Shown here: positions 6,429-13,673 of the stretch, piece after piece
Layout of the letters: every line of letters begins with the position of its first letter
How positions within the stretch are numbered: position 1 is the stretch's first letter
Assembly (NCBI GenBank): GCA_964635875.1
Contig: CAZWRK010000095.1
Location: 1 to 16,258 of the forward strand
Direction: 5' to 3'
Source: CAZWRK01 sp964635875
Lineage (GTDB): Bacteria > Pseudomonadota > Gammaproteobacteria > Burkholderiales > Aquaspirillaceae
DNA length: 16,258 nt
Notes under the pieces: model-generated
The model's database searches: none
What the model saw: the letters and a program-made list of their open reading frames with translations, nothing else
What the model was told of the DNA's origin: nothing
Made by a program: the position numbers and the translations under genes

Positions 6429-8153
6429 ATGTATCGCACTAAAACCGTGGTGCCCACCATAGAAAGCAGCTTTTTTAAGCTGCCGGATACCTTATTGTTA
6501 GTCTTCGACCGCCAGTGGCATGTGACCTTGGTGAGTGACGCTTGGACGGCTGCTTTAGGCTATTCTCCCGAAGAAATTCGCAACTCGACCTTTTTAAATT
6601 TATTGCACATTGTTGACCAAAGCGAATGCGAACGTCGTTTGATGGCGCTGGACGCAGATAATCCCACGTTGCGTTTTCCTTCTCGTTGCCAGCGAAAAGA
6701 TGGAAGTTATCTGGGTGTGGCGTGGAATGTTCGCTTTGACGCAGAAACCGAGCTGTTTTATGCCTCTGCGCACGAAACGGCGCTGAATTTGCAGGGCCAA
6801 GATGCGAGTGTGCCGGATGCGCTCTTGGATGGGCTAACGGGGGTGCCGAATCGCAGTTTGTTTATTGAGCGATTACAGCATACGCAACACCGCGTCAGCC
6901 GTCGTCATGACATGCAATATGCGATTTTGTACTGTGGAATTGACCGATTTAAAGTCATCAACCAAAGCTTGGGGCACCGTTATGGTGATCTCTTATTGGT
7001 GGCGATTGCCAACTTGCTGTACTCCACGATTCGCCCAACGGATATGGCGGCGCGAATGGCAGGCGATGAGTTTGCCTTGTTATTAGAAGATATTCGCGAC
7101 ATTAGCTCGACCTTGCATGTCGTGAACCGCATTCAGCAGAAACTCACCGAGCCGTTGTTATTAGACGAAAAAGAAGTGTATTGCTCGGTGTCGTTTGGGA
7201 TTGTTGCGGGGTCAGAAAAAAATCCAGAAGATCTGCTGGGCGATGCCAATATCGCCATGATTCGAGCGAAAGCGATGGGCGGCAGTGCTTATGTTGTTTT
7301 TGATAAGCACATGCATGATCAGGCTATTCATCGATTGCAAATGGAAATGGATCTCCGCAAGGCGGTGGAGCGTGAGGAGTTCGAGGCGTATTTTCAGCCA
7401 ATTGTCTGTTTAGACAGCCAAAAAACCAGCGGCTTTGAGGCGTTGGTTCGCTGGAACCATCCCGAGAATGGCCTTATTTCGCCGATTCATTTTATTCCTG
7501 TGGCCGAAGAAACCGGCATGATTATCCAAATTGGCCGGTGGATGCTGTTTAATGCGTGTCAGACCTTGGTCGAGTGGAACAAAAAATTCGCACCGGAGAC
7601 GCCGCTGACGGTCAGCGTCAATTTGGCGGCGCGGCAATTGCAGTCTCCAACCTTGTGTGAAGATGTGGCTGAAGCCTTGCAGCGCTCGGGTTTAGCGCCA
7701 CACCTCTTAAAGCTGGAGATTACTGAAAGCGGCATGATGGCCAATCCAGATCAAGCGATTGAGGTGCTTAAAAAGCTGCGCGCGATGGGGGTGTTGCTCA
7801 TGCTGGATGATTTTGGAACCGGCTATTCGTCGCTAAGCTATCTGCATCGCTTGCCGATCAACACCTTAAAAGTTGATCGTTCATTTATTAGCAATATCCA
7901 AGACCGTGAAAATGACCGCCATTTTGTAGAAACCATTGTCACACTGGTGCACAAGTTGGGGCATACCTTGGTCTGCGAGGGCATTGAGTTGGCCTGTCAG
8001 GCTGATATTTTGGCTGATATTGGTGTGGAGTATGGGCAGGGCTTTTTATACGCCAAACCGCTGAAAAAATCCGATGCCGAGGCATGGTTGCTTGACCAAG
8101 GGATGTGGTTAGCGACACCGGCGGAAAAGACTGTTGCATCTTTTCCGGCCTAG
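6429..8153 (+). CDS. PAS-GGDEF-EAL cyclic-di-GMP turnover protein
   Basis: A 574-residue cytoplasmic protein with no membrane segment. Domains in order: PAS sensor (about 16-120), diguanylate cyclase GGDEF domain (about 130-293) and phosphodiesterase EAL domain (about 305-555). The cyclase signature is AGDEF (211-215) instead of GGDEF, and an inhibitory I-site RPTD (202-205) stands exactly five residues before it. The EAL domain keeps the residues used for metal binding and catalysis: E337 (EAL), N398, E430 (EITES), D460 and D461 (DDFGTGYS), K481 and E517 with E520 (CEGIE), and Q537. It is therefore probably an active phosphodiesterase that breaks c-di-GMP; the GGDEF domain may be a weak cyclase or a GTP/c-di-GMP-binding regulator. 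It appears to be its own transcription unit and converges on arnD. Confidence 0.92.
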   Translation: MYRTKTVVPTIESSFFKLPDTLLLVFDRQWHVTLVSDAWTAALGYSPEEIRNSTFLNLLHIVDQSECERRLMALDADNPTLRFPSRCQRKDGSYLGVAWNVRFDAETELFYASAHETALNLQGQDASVPDALLDGLTGVPNRSLFIERLQHTQHRVSRRHDMQYAILYCGIDRFKVINQSLGHRYGDLLLVAIANLLYSTIRPTDMAARMAGDEFALLLEDIRDISSTLHVVNRIQQKLTEPLLLDEKEVYCSVSFGIVAGSEKNPEDLLGDANIAMIRAKAMGGSAYVVFDKHMHDQAIHRLQMEMDLRKAVEREEFEAYFQPIVCLDSQKTSGFEALVRWNHPENGLISPIHFIPVAEETGMIIQIGRWMLFNACQTLVEWNKKFAPETPLTVSVNLAARQLQSPTLCEDVAEALQRSGLAPHLLKLEITESGMMANPDQAIEVLKKLRAMGVLLMLDDFGTGYSSLSYLHRLPINTLKVDRSFISNIQDRENDRHFVETIVTLVHKLGHTLVCEGIELACQADILADIGVEYGQGFLYAKPLKKSDAEAWLLDQGMWLATPAEKTVASFPA

Positions 8154-8174
8154 GCGCTTATAGACAACAGGGCA

Positions 8175-9080
8175 TCAACTCAGAAAAGCGGGGCCTTGGA
8201 GTGCAAGTTGGCCGCTACGCCCCGCAATCTCGCCCATGCACACTTCGTGATGGGGCAGACTGTCCAAATCTAAAGACTCAAACAGCTGGCGGGTCGAGAC
8301 CAGCTCGTAGCCTTGTGCTAGCCAGCCGGTCAGCAGTCGTTCAAATACTGGTAATAACTTCATTCCTTCGAGTTCGGCATGCAGCGTGTACACATGATCT
8401 TGCGTCCCTGCGGCCGTTAAGCGCAGCAAGTGTTCATGAACATTGTCGGTGGTGAGACCGTCCACGCCAATCAATTCATCGAGTGTGGGCAGCGTGCTGG
8501 GGAGCTGAGGGACAGGAATGATTTCTGCGCGATGAACGGGAATAAATGGATGAGTGCCGCGTCCATCGCTGGCGTAATCCAATTGCAGGGTTTGCTGATG
8601 GCGATACGCTTCCCAGTTCATTTGCCAGCCTGCCGCACCATGGGTTTTAGGTGGCTCCCCAAAAATTTGGGTAAAGCGTTTAGCCGCTTTATCCATTTCA
8701 CGGCGTGTCCATTCGGGGCCTTGGTTCGCGACATGGTCTTGCCACTTAATATGGTCCCACGTGTGAATACCGACTTCAAAGCCCGCATCGCGGACGGACC
8801 GCATTAATGCCGCTTCGCGTTTGCCAATATCAGGACCGGGCAACAGCGTGCCATAAAGCAAAGTGCGGATGCCGTAATGTTCAACTACAGACGTCCGCGA
8901 TACTTTTTTTAGAAATCCTTTACGGAAAACGCGTTTAATTGCGCGGCCCGTATGATCGGGGCCAAGGCTAAATAAGAACGTTGCATTAGCCTGTAAGCGG
9001 GTCAAAAGTTCAACCAGCGGTGGAACGCCTTCGCGGGTGCCGCGCCATGTATCCACGTCAATTTTTAGCGCCAGTTTCAT
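8175..9080 (-). CDS. arnD: 4-deoxy-4-formamido-L-arabinose-phosphoundecaprenol deformylase ArnD
   Basis: A 301-residue deformylase of the NodB/polysaccharide deacetylase fold that removes the formyl group from undecaprenyl-phosphate-Ara4FN at the inner membrane, making the lipid-linked Ara4N donor. The N-terminus KIDVDTWRGTREGVP (6-20) closely matches E. coli ArnD RIDVDTFRGTREGVP. Also visible are the metal-site region GIHTWDHIKW with His106 and His110, GAAGWQ (148-153), SDGRG (171-175) and YTLHAELEG (231-239). I start it at 9080 (MKLALKIDV), as in the family; an upstream in-frame ATG at 9131 lies in the terminator hairpin. It is the last gene of the arn cluster, but a strong terminator separates it from the gene before. 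Its 3' end is 21 bases from that of the GGDEF-EAL gene. Confidence 0.93.
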   Translation of the reverse strand: MKLALKIDVDTWRGTREGVPPLVELLTRLQANATFLFSLGPDHTGRAIKRVFRKGFLKKVSRTSVVEHYGIRTLLYGTLLPGPDIGKREAALMRSVRDAGFEVGIHTWDHIKWQDHVANQGPEWTRREMDKAAKRFTQIFGEPPKTHGAAGWQMNWEAYRHQQTLQLDYASDGRGTHPFIPVHRAEIIPVPQLPSTLPTLDELIGVDGLTTDNVHEHLLRLTAAGTQDHVYTLHAELEGMKLLPVFERLLTGWLAQGYELVSTRQLFESLDLDSLPHHEVCMGEIAGRSGQLALQGPAFLS

Positions 9081-9108
9081 TGTTCTATCTGCACCTTGTG
9101 AAATGACC

Positions 9109-9148
9109 AAAAAAAAGCAGCCGCCAGACAAAATCTGGCACGGCTGCT
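9109..9148 (-). terminator. Intrinsic terminator between the decarboxylase gene and arnD
   Basis: Read on the minus strand, AGCAGCC (complement of 9142-9148), a two-base bulge, then GCCAGA, loop TTTTG, TCTGGC and GGCTGCT form a 13-bp stem, followed directly by eight T (complement of 9109-9116). This is a strong rho-independent terminator 18 bases after the decarboxylase stop codon. It would stop or attenuate transcription before arnD. Confidence 0.85.
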
Positions 9149-9165
9149 CAGGGTCTGAACTCGAT

Positions 9166-10209
9166 TTAGTCGACTAATTTACGAGCTTCGCCGACCTGAT
9201 CTTTATAGGCATCAAAGATGCCTTTCAGGGCGTCAGCCATTGTAACTTTGGGTGACCAATCGAGATCTTGCATGGTGTTCTCAATTTTGGGTACACGGTT
9301 TTGAACGTCTTGATAGCCCTTGCCGTAATAATCGCCCGATGTCGTTTCGATCATTTCGACTTTTGCGGCAGTTTCGCGGTATTCCGGATATTGCGCTGCC
9401 AGTGCCAGCATCATCTCAGCCAGTTCACGAACCGAGTAATTGTTGCTTGGGTTGCCGATGTTGTAGATCTGGCCGGAGGCTTTACCGTCTTTGTTTTCGA
9501 TGATTTTCATCAGCGCCGCGATGCCATCTTCAATGTAGGTAAAGGCACGTTTTTGTGAGCCGCCGTCAACAAGCTTGATCGGCTCGCCCCGCACAATATG
9601 GCCTAAGAACTGCGTAATCACGCGGCTAGAACCTTCTTTTGGGGTGTGAATGCTATCTAGGCCCGCACCGATCCAGTTAAACGGACGGAACAGGGTGTAA
9701 TCCAAGCCGTGGCTCATGCCGTAGGCGTGAATGACGCGATCCATCAGTTGCTTCGAGCAGGCATAAATCCAGCGCGGTTTGTTGATGGGGCCATAGGTCA
9801 GTTCGGAGTTTTCGGGGTCGAATTCACCGTCTTTACACATGCCATAGACTTCGGAGGTCGATGGGAATAGCACGCGTTTGCCGTGTTTGACGCAGGCTTT
9901 GATGATCGGCAAGTTGGCTTCAAAATCAAGCTCGAACACTTTGAGCGGATCTTTGACGTAGGTCGCAGGCGTGGCAATCGCGACTAAAGGCAAAATGACA
10001 TCACATTTTTTGATGTGGTATTCAATCCACTCTTTATTGATCGTGATGTCGCCTTCAAAAAAGTGGAAACGCGGGTTGGCCAACACGTCGCCGAGGCGGT
10101 CGGTGTTCATGTCCATCCCGTACACTTCCCAATCGGTGGTGTTCATGATGCATTTTGAGAGGTGGTGGCCAATAAAGCCATTGACACCAAGGATCAGAAT
10201 TTTTTTCAT
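9166..10209 (-). CDS. arnA: Stand-alone UDP-glucuronate decarboxylase (ArnA C-terminal domain)
   Basis: A 347-residue short-chain dehydrogenase/reductase that oxidatively decarboxylates UDP-glucuronate to UDP-4-keto-pentose, the first committed step of Ara4N synthesis. It matches the C-terminal half of E. coli ArnA along its length: NAD-binding GVNGFIG (8-14), CDVILPLVAIATPATY, active-site PSTSEVYGM with Ser119 and Glu120, the YxxxK pair Tyr149 and Lys153 in WIYACSK, and YYGKGYQDVQNR with Arg305 matching catalytic Arg619 of ArnA. In enterobacteria this domain is fused behind the formyltransferase; here it is a separate protein encoded 67 bases after the formyltransferase gene, with its own AGGA ribosome binding site. 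A complete catalytic set makes an active enzyme likely. The alternative of a general UDP-xylose synthase is less likely given the cluster. Confidence 0.93.
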   Translation of the reverse strand: MKKILILGVNGFIGHHLSKCIMNTTDWEVYGMDMNTDRLGDVLANPRFHFFEGDITINKEWIEYHIKKCDVILPLVAIATPATYVKDPLKVFELDFEANLPIIKACVKHGKRVLFPSTSEVYGMCKDGEFDPENSELTYGPINKPRWIYACSKQLMDRVIHAYGMSHGLDYTLFRPFNWIGAGLDSIHTPKEGSSRVITQFLGHIVRGEPIKLVDGGSQKRAFTYIEDGIAALMKIIENKDGKASGQIYNIGNPSNNYSVRELAEMMLALAAQYPEYRETAAKVEMIETTSGDYYGKGYQDVQNRVPKIENTMQDLDWSPKVTMADALKGIFDAYKDQVGEARKLVD

Positions 10210-10276
10210 TTACATTTCCTAACACACATTTTCAAAAAAATGCATGGCTTAGTCGGTTATCAATATCTATCTGGTT

Positions 10277-11185
10277 TTAGATCAGCGCCACTGGGCTTGC
10301 AGGATGCCGAGTGCTGAGTGCTTCGCCATCGAGTTCGGCAGAGAGGATACGCAGAAGCACCCCATCCCCGCAACGGGCAAACCACTGTTGGTCGATCTGT
10401 AGCAATGCAGGCGGTCCTGCGTCTGTTTTTTTCTGGCTCAATCGCGTTTTCCAGAGAATGAGCCGTCCCTGTGGCGTATCGGTAAATGCACCGGGATAGG
10501 GCGCAGAAACCGCTCGAACCAGATTATGAACGGCCAGTGCCGACTGTGACCAGTCTATCCGGCCATCTTCTGGTTTTCTGCCACCAAAATAAGCGCCGAG
10601 GGCTAAATTTTGCGGATGCAAAGTCGCACAATTGGCAAGTAGGTCAGGTAAGTAGCGAGCCAATGTCATTTCCGCGGCGAGCGTAACTTTTCCAAAAACC
10701 TCATGGGCGGTATCGTCCGGCAAAATAGGCACCGCCATTTGCCCAACAATTGCGCCGTTGTCAGGCTTTTCATTCATGACATGCAGTGTTGCACCGGTCT
10801 CGGTTTCGCCATGAATCACCGCCCAATTGACTGGCACCCGCCCTCGGTATTTCGGGAGCAGAGATCCATGCATGTTAAATGCACCCCGAGTTGGAATCGC
10901 CAAAATGGGGGCTTTGAGCATATTGCGGTAGTAGAACGAAAAAATGAAATCCGGCGCGCAGGCAGCAATTTGGGCCACATAGTCTGCTTGATTGACATCC
11001 TCGGGGGTGATGTAAGGAATGTCGTAATCGCGGCAAAGCTGCACGACGCTTTCAAACCAAATTGTTTCGCTTGGATTGTCGGTATGTGTAACCACTAAGC
11101 GAATGTCAACGCCTTGTGCGAGCAATACTTTCAAGCAGCGCACGCCCACATTGTGATAGGCAAAAACTACAGCAGAATGGCTCAT
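10277..11185 (-). CDS. arnA: Stand-alone UDP-L-Ara4N formyltransferase (ArnA N-terminal domain)
   Basis: A 302-residue methionyl-tRNA-formyltransferase-like enzyme that formylates UDP-L-Ara4N with N10-formyltetrahydrofolate, the step between ArnB and ArnC. It matches the N-terminal half of ArnA: the first strand AVVFAYHNVGVRCL, the HTDNPSE segment, FNMHGSLLPKYRGRVPVNWA with catalytic Asn104 and His106, and NEKPDNG with Asp142. A C-terminal OB-like domain (about 205-300) follows, and the protein stops where the decarboxylase would begin in the fused enzyme. The start overlaps the arnC stop as ATGA, so translation is probably coupled to arnC. The 67-base gap to the decarboxylase gene contains an AT-rich stretch with no clear promoter or terminator. 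Confidence 0.93.
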   Translation of the reverse strand: MSHSAVVFAYHNVGVRCLKVLLAQGVDIRLVVTHTDNPSETIWFESVVQLCRDYDIPYITPEDVNQADYVAQIAACAPDFIFSFYYRNMLKAPILAIPTRGAFNMHGSLLPKYRGRVPVNWAVIHGETETGATLHVMNEKPDNGAIVGQMAVPILPDDTAHEVFGKVTLAAEMTLARYLPDLLANCATLHPQNLALGAYFGGRKPEDGRIDWSQSALAVHNLVRAVSAPYPGAFTDTPQGRLILWKTRLSQKKTDAGPPALLQIDQQWFARCGDGVLLRILSAELDGEALSTRHPASPVALI

Positions 11186-12150
11186 GCACTTCCCTTTAAG
11201 TCATCATCTTCAGTGTCGGTGCGCTCCAAAATTGCAGTAATTAGATAGCGCGGGCGCTGGCGAACTTCTTGATAAATTCGACCCACGTATTCACCGAGCA
11301 GACCGATACCGAACAAGCCAATACCAATCAAGAAGAACATCAGCGCAAAAAGGGTAAACAGGCCGCCTTCTTCTGGGCCGAGGATCAGGCGTCGCCCTGC
11401 CAAAATGACAAACAATAACCCCGATAGACCAGAAACAATCATGCCAAACAAAGAAAACCATTGTAGCGGCACGATCGAAAAGCCAGTCATGAGATCAAAA
11501 TTCAACCGAATCAGACTATAGAGCGAGTATTTTGATTCGCCCGCAAAGCGTTCTTCGTGGCCAACAATGACTTCGGTGGGGTTTTGTGCAAACGAAAATG
11601 CCAAAGCCGGAATGTACGTGTTCATTTCTTGGCATTGATTGATCGTGTCGATGATGCGGCGGTTGTACGCGCGCAACATGCATCCTTGGTCGGTCATTTT
11701 GATGCGAGTAATTTTTTCGCGCAGGCGGTTCATCGCGCGACTGGCGTAGTGCCGCCATGCCGCATCATTTCGGCTGCGGCGAATAGACCCAACATAATCA
11801 TGGCCTTGATCCATGGCGTCCAACAACAACCTGATATCTTCGGGTGGATTTTGAAGATCGGCATCCAATGTGACGATTTGCTGCCCACGGCTGTGCGCAA
11901 AACCCGCCAAAATCGCCTTGTGTTGCCCAAAGTTGCCGTTAAATAAAATCACTCGCGTGACGTCCGGACGGCAGTGGAATTGATCCGCCAGAATAGCAGC
12001 AGATCGATCACGGCTGCCATCGTTGACGAAAATGACTTCGTAGCTGCGGCCTAATGCATCTAAGGCTGGATAAAGCCGTTCAAATAGCGCGGCTAGGCCG
12101 TCTTCTTCGTTGTAGACGGGGATGACAATTGAAACGCTAGGTTGGCTCAT
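11182..12150 (-). CDS. arnC: Undecaprenyl-phosphate Ara4FN transferase ArnC
   Basis: A 322-residue family GT2 glycosyltransferase that moves Ara4-formyl-N from UDP to undecaprenyl phosphate at the inner membrane. The GT-A domain shows SIVIPVYNEEDGL (7-19), VNDGSRD (42-48), the metal-binding LDADLQNPPEDI (95-106, with DAD at 96-98), and MTDQGCMLRAY (152-162). Two C-terminal membrane segments (about 229-252 and 264-288) anchor it, ending in GEYVGRIY, as in ArnC and related GtrB/DPM1-like enzymes. The length fits ArnC. The cluster context separates it from O-antigen GtrB. It starts eight bases after the arnB stop and overlaps the formyltransferase start by four bases. Confidence 0.93.
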   Translation of the reverse strand: MSQPSVSIVIPVYNEEDGLAALFERLYPALDALGRSYEVIFVNDGSRDRSAAILADQFHCRPDVTRVILFNGNFGQHKAILAGFAHSRGQQIVTLDADLQNPPEDIRLLLDAMDQGHDYVGSIRRSRNDAAWRHYASRAMNRLREKITRIKMTDQGCMLRAYNRRIIDTINQCQEMNTYIPALAFSFAQNPTEVIVGHEERFAGESKYSLYSLIRLNFDLMTGFSIVPLQWFSLFGMIVSGLSGLLFVILAGRRLILGPEEGGLFTLFALMFFLIGIGLFGIGLLGEYVGRIYQEVRQRPRYLITAILERTDTEDDDLKGSA

Positions 12151-12158
12151 GCGGCGGC

Positions 12159-13298
12159 TTACCTTGTTTTAAATTGTAGAACGGGACGAAGGACAGTTGC
12201 GAGTGCTTGACACACGCGTTCAACATCCGATTCATTCATCGCTGGAAATAACGGGAGCGTGATGGTGCGATCCCCGATATTTTCCGCTTCTGGGAAATCG
12301 CCATCACGAAACCCCAGTTCACGGTATAGGCTAAAACGGTGCAAGGCAGGGTAATGCACGCCCACACCGATGCCTTGTTCGCGCATACGCTGGATAAACT
12401 CGCCTCGGCCAATTGACATATGTGCCAACGGCAACAAAGGTTGGAACATGTGCCAATTGCTTTCGCTGAAATCTTCGTAAGGCAGTTCTAATTGCAGATC
12501 GGTATCGATGATATCGAAGTAATATTCAGCCAATGTTCTGCGTCGTTGGTTGAAATCATTCAGCTTATCGAGTTGGTGCAAACCTATGACCGCAGCAATG
12601 TCAGTCATATTGGCTTTGCCGCCGAGAATATCCACGTCCATCGTGCCATCGGCAAAACGTTCGACGCCTTGTAAGCGCAATTTTTCGAAGAGCTTCGCTT
12701 CTTCTTCGGTATTCATCACCAAGCAGCCGCCTTCGCCACTAGTCATGTTTTTATTGGCGTGGAAGCTAAAAGCAACAAGATCGCCAATTTGTCCGATTTC
12801 TTTGCCTTGCCAGCTTGCGCCCATCGATTGGGCTGCATCTTCAATCACGCGTAATCCGTAGCGATTGGCGATGTCGTATAAGCGGTCACGATTGACCGGC
12901 AATCCGGCTAAGTCGACGGGAATGATGGCTTTGGTGCGTGGGGTGATGGCCTTTTCGGCACGCTCAAGGTCGATCAGCCGAGTAATCGGGTCAACATCGA
13001 CTAAGACCGGCGTTGCCCCTACGCTCAAAATGACGTTGGCCGTCGCAACCCATGTGAGTGGCGTCGTGATGACTTCATCGCCCGCTTGAACACCCGCTAG
13101 GCGGAGGGCGAATTCGAGTGCTGCGGTGGCTGAGTTGACGAGCCGAACAGGGCGACCGTTGTAGCGCGCGGATAGGGCTTCTTCGAGCGCACGGCATTTG
13201 GGGCCGGTGGTAATCCAGCCGGAGCGCAATACTTCACCAACAGCTTGAATTGTGGCCTCATCAATGCTGGGGCGGGTAAATGGCAGAAAATCAGACAT
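12159..13298 (-). CDS. arnB: UDP-4-amino-4-deoxy-L-arabinose aminotransferase ArnB
   Basis: A 379-residue PLP-dependent aminotransferase of the DegT/DnrJ/EryC1/ArnB family, converting UDP-Ara4O to UDP-L-Ara4N with glutamate as amino donor. It begins LPFTRPSIDE and contains VNSATAALEFAL (54-65), TTPLTWVATANVI, the PLP-ring Asp154 in VIEDAAQSMGA and the Schiff-base Lys183 in FSFHANKNMTSGEGG, parallel to Lys188 in FSFHAIKNITCAEGG of E. coli. The length matches ArnB. GGAG stands upstream of the ATG, which follows the stop of the flippase gene by three bases. Together with the neighbours the assignment to Ara4N rather than to another amino sugar is secure. Confidence 0.95.
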   Translation of the reverse strand: MSDFLPFTRPSIDEATIQAVGEVLRSGWITTGPKCRALEEALSARYNGRPVRLVNSATAALEFALRLAGVQAGDEVITTPLTWVATANVILSVGATPVLVDVDPITRLIDLERAEKAITPRTKAIIPVDLAGLPVNRDRLYDIANRYGLRVIEDAAQSMGASWQGKEIGQIGDLVAFSFHANKNMTSGEGGCLVMNTEEEAKLFEKLRLQGVERFADGTMDVDILGGKANMTDIAAVIGLHQLDKLNDFNQRRRTLAEYYFDIIDTDLQLELPYEDFSESNWHMFQPLLPLAHMSIGRGEFIQRMREQGIGVGVHYPALHRFSLYRELGFRDGDFPEAENIGDRTITLPLFPAMNESDVERVCQALATVLRPVLQFKTR

Positions 13299-13301
13299 GT
13301 T

Positions 13302-13673
13302 TTAGCTCCGAGCGACGAGGTAAACACCCACAATGATGATCCCCATCCCAAATAAACGCATGGGGGTGACGGCCTCGCCAAATAACCACCATGCTAATCC
13401 TGCATTCACGATATAGCCGATGGAAAGCATAGGGTAGGCAATGCTCACCTCAACGCGGGAAAGCGCCATGATCCAAACGACAACGCTCACGACGTAGCAC
13501 GACAACCCTCCGAAAATATAGGGGTTGGTCGCCAGCTTCCAGCCGATGGGTAGGACATTTTGCATGCTGAAATCAAAATGTCCGATCGTGCGTGTTCCTG
13601 CTTTGAGCAGAAGCTGCGCGGCGGCATTAAGAAGCACGCCCGTTAAAATAAGAGAAAATTCTATCGCTTTCAT
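13302..13673 (-). CDS. arnE: SMR/EamA-type Ara4N-phosphoundecaprenol flippase subunit (ArnE/ArnF-like)
   Basis: A 123-residue four-helix membrane protein of the small multidrug resistance/EamA type. Helices are at about 4-24, 48-70, 75-95 and 100-121. The segment VEVSIAYPMLSIGYIVNAG (74-92) corresponds to VPVGIAYPMLSLNFV of E. coli ArnE, and GEAVTPMRLFGMGIIIVGV is the usual last helix. It would flip undecaprenyl-phosphate-Ara4N to the periplasmic face. In E. coli this needs the ArnE/ArnF pair; only one such gene is present here, so it may act as a homodimer. It overlaps the arnT stop as ATGA and is followed by arnB. ArnE is chosen over ArnF on the IAYPMLS segment only. Confidence 0.8.
   Translation of the reverse strand: MKAIEFSLILTGVLLNAAAQLLLKAGTRTIGHFDFSMQNVLPIGWKLATNPYIFGGLSCYVVSVVVWIMALSRVEVSIAYPMLSIGYIVNAGLAWWLFGEAVTPMRLFGMGIIIVGVYLVARS

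Noticed and set aside
8188..8225. GC-rich inverted repeat GCGGGGC/GCCCCGC followed on the minus strand by TTTT, as a terminator of arnD or of the GGDEF-EAL gene.
   Set aside because: It lies within the last codons of arnD, before the stop codon, so it would produce mRNA without a stop; on the + strand no T-run follows. The match is more simply coding sequence.
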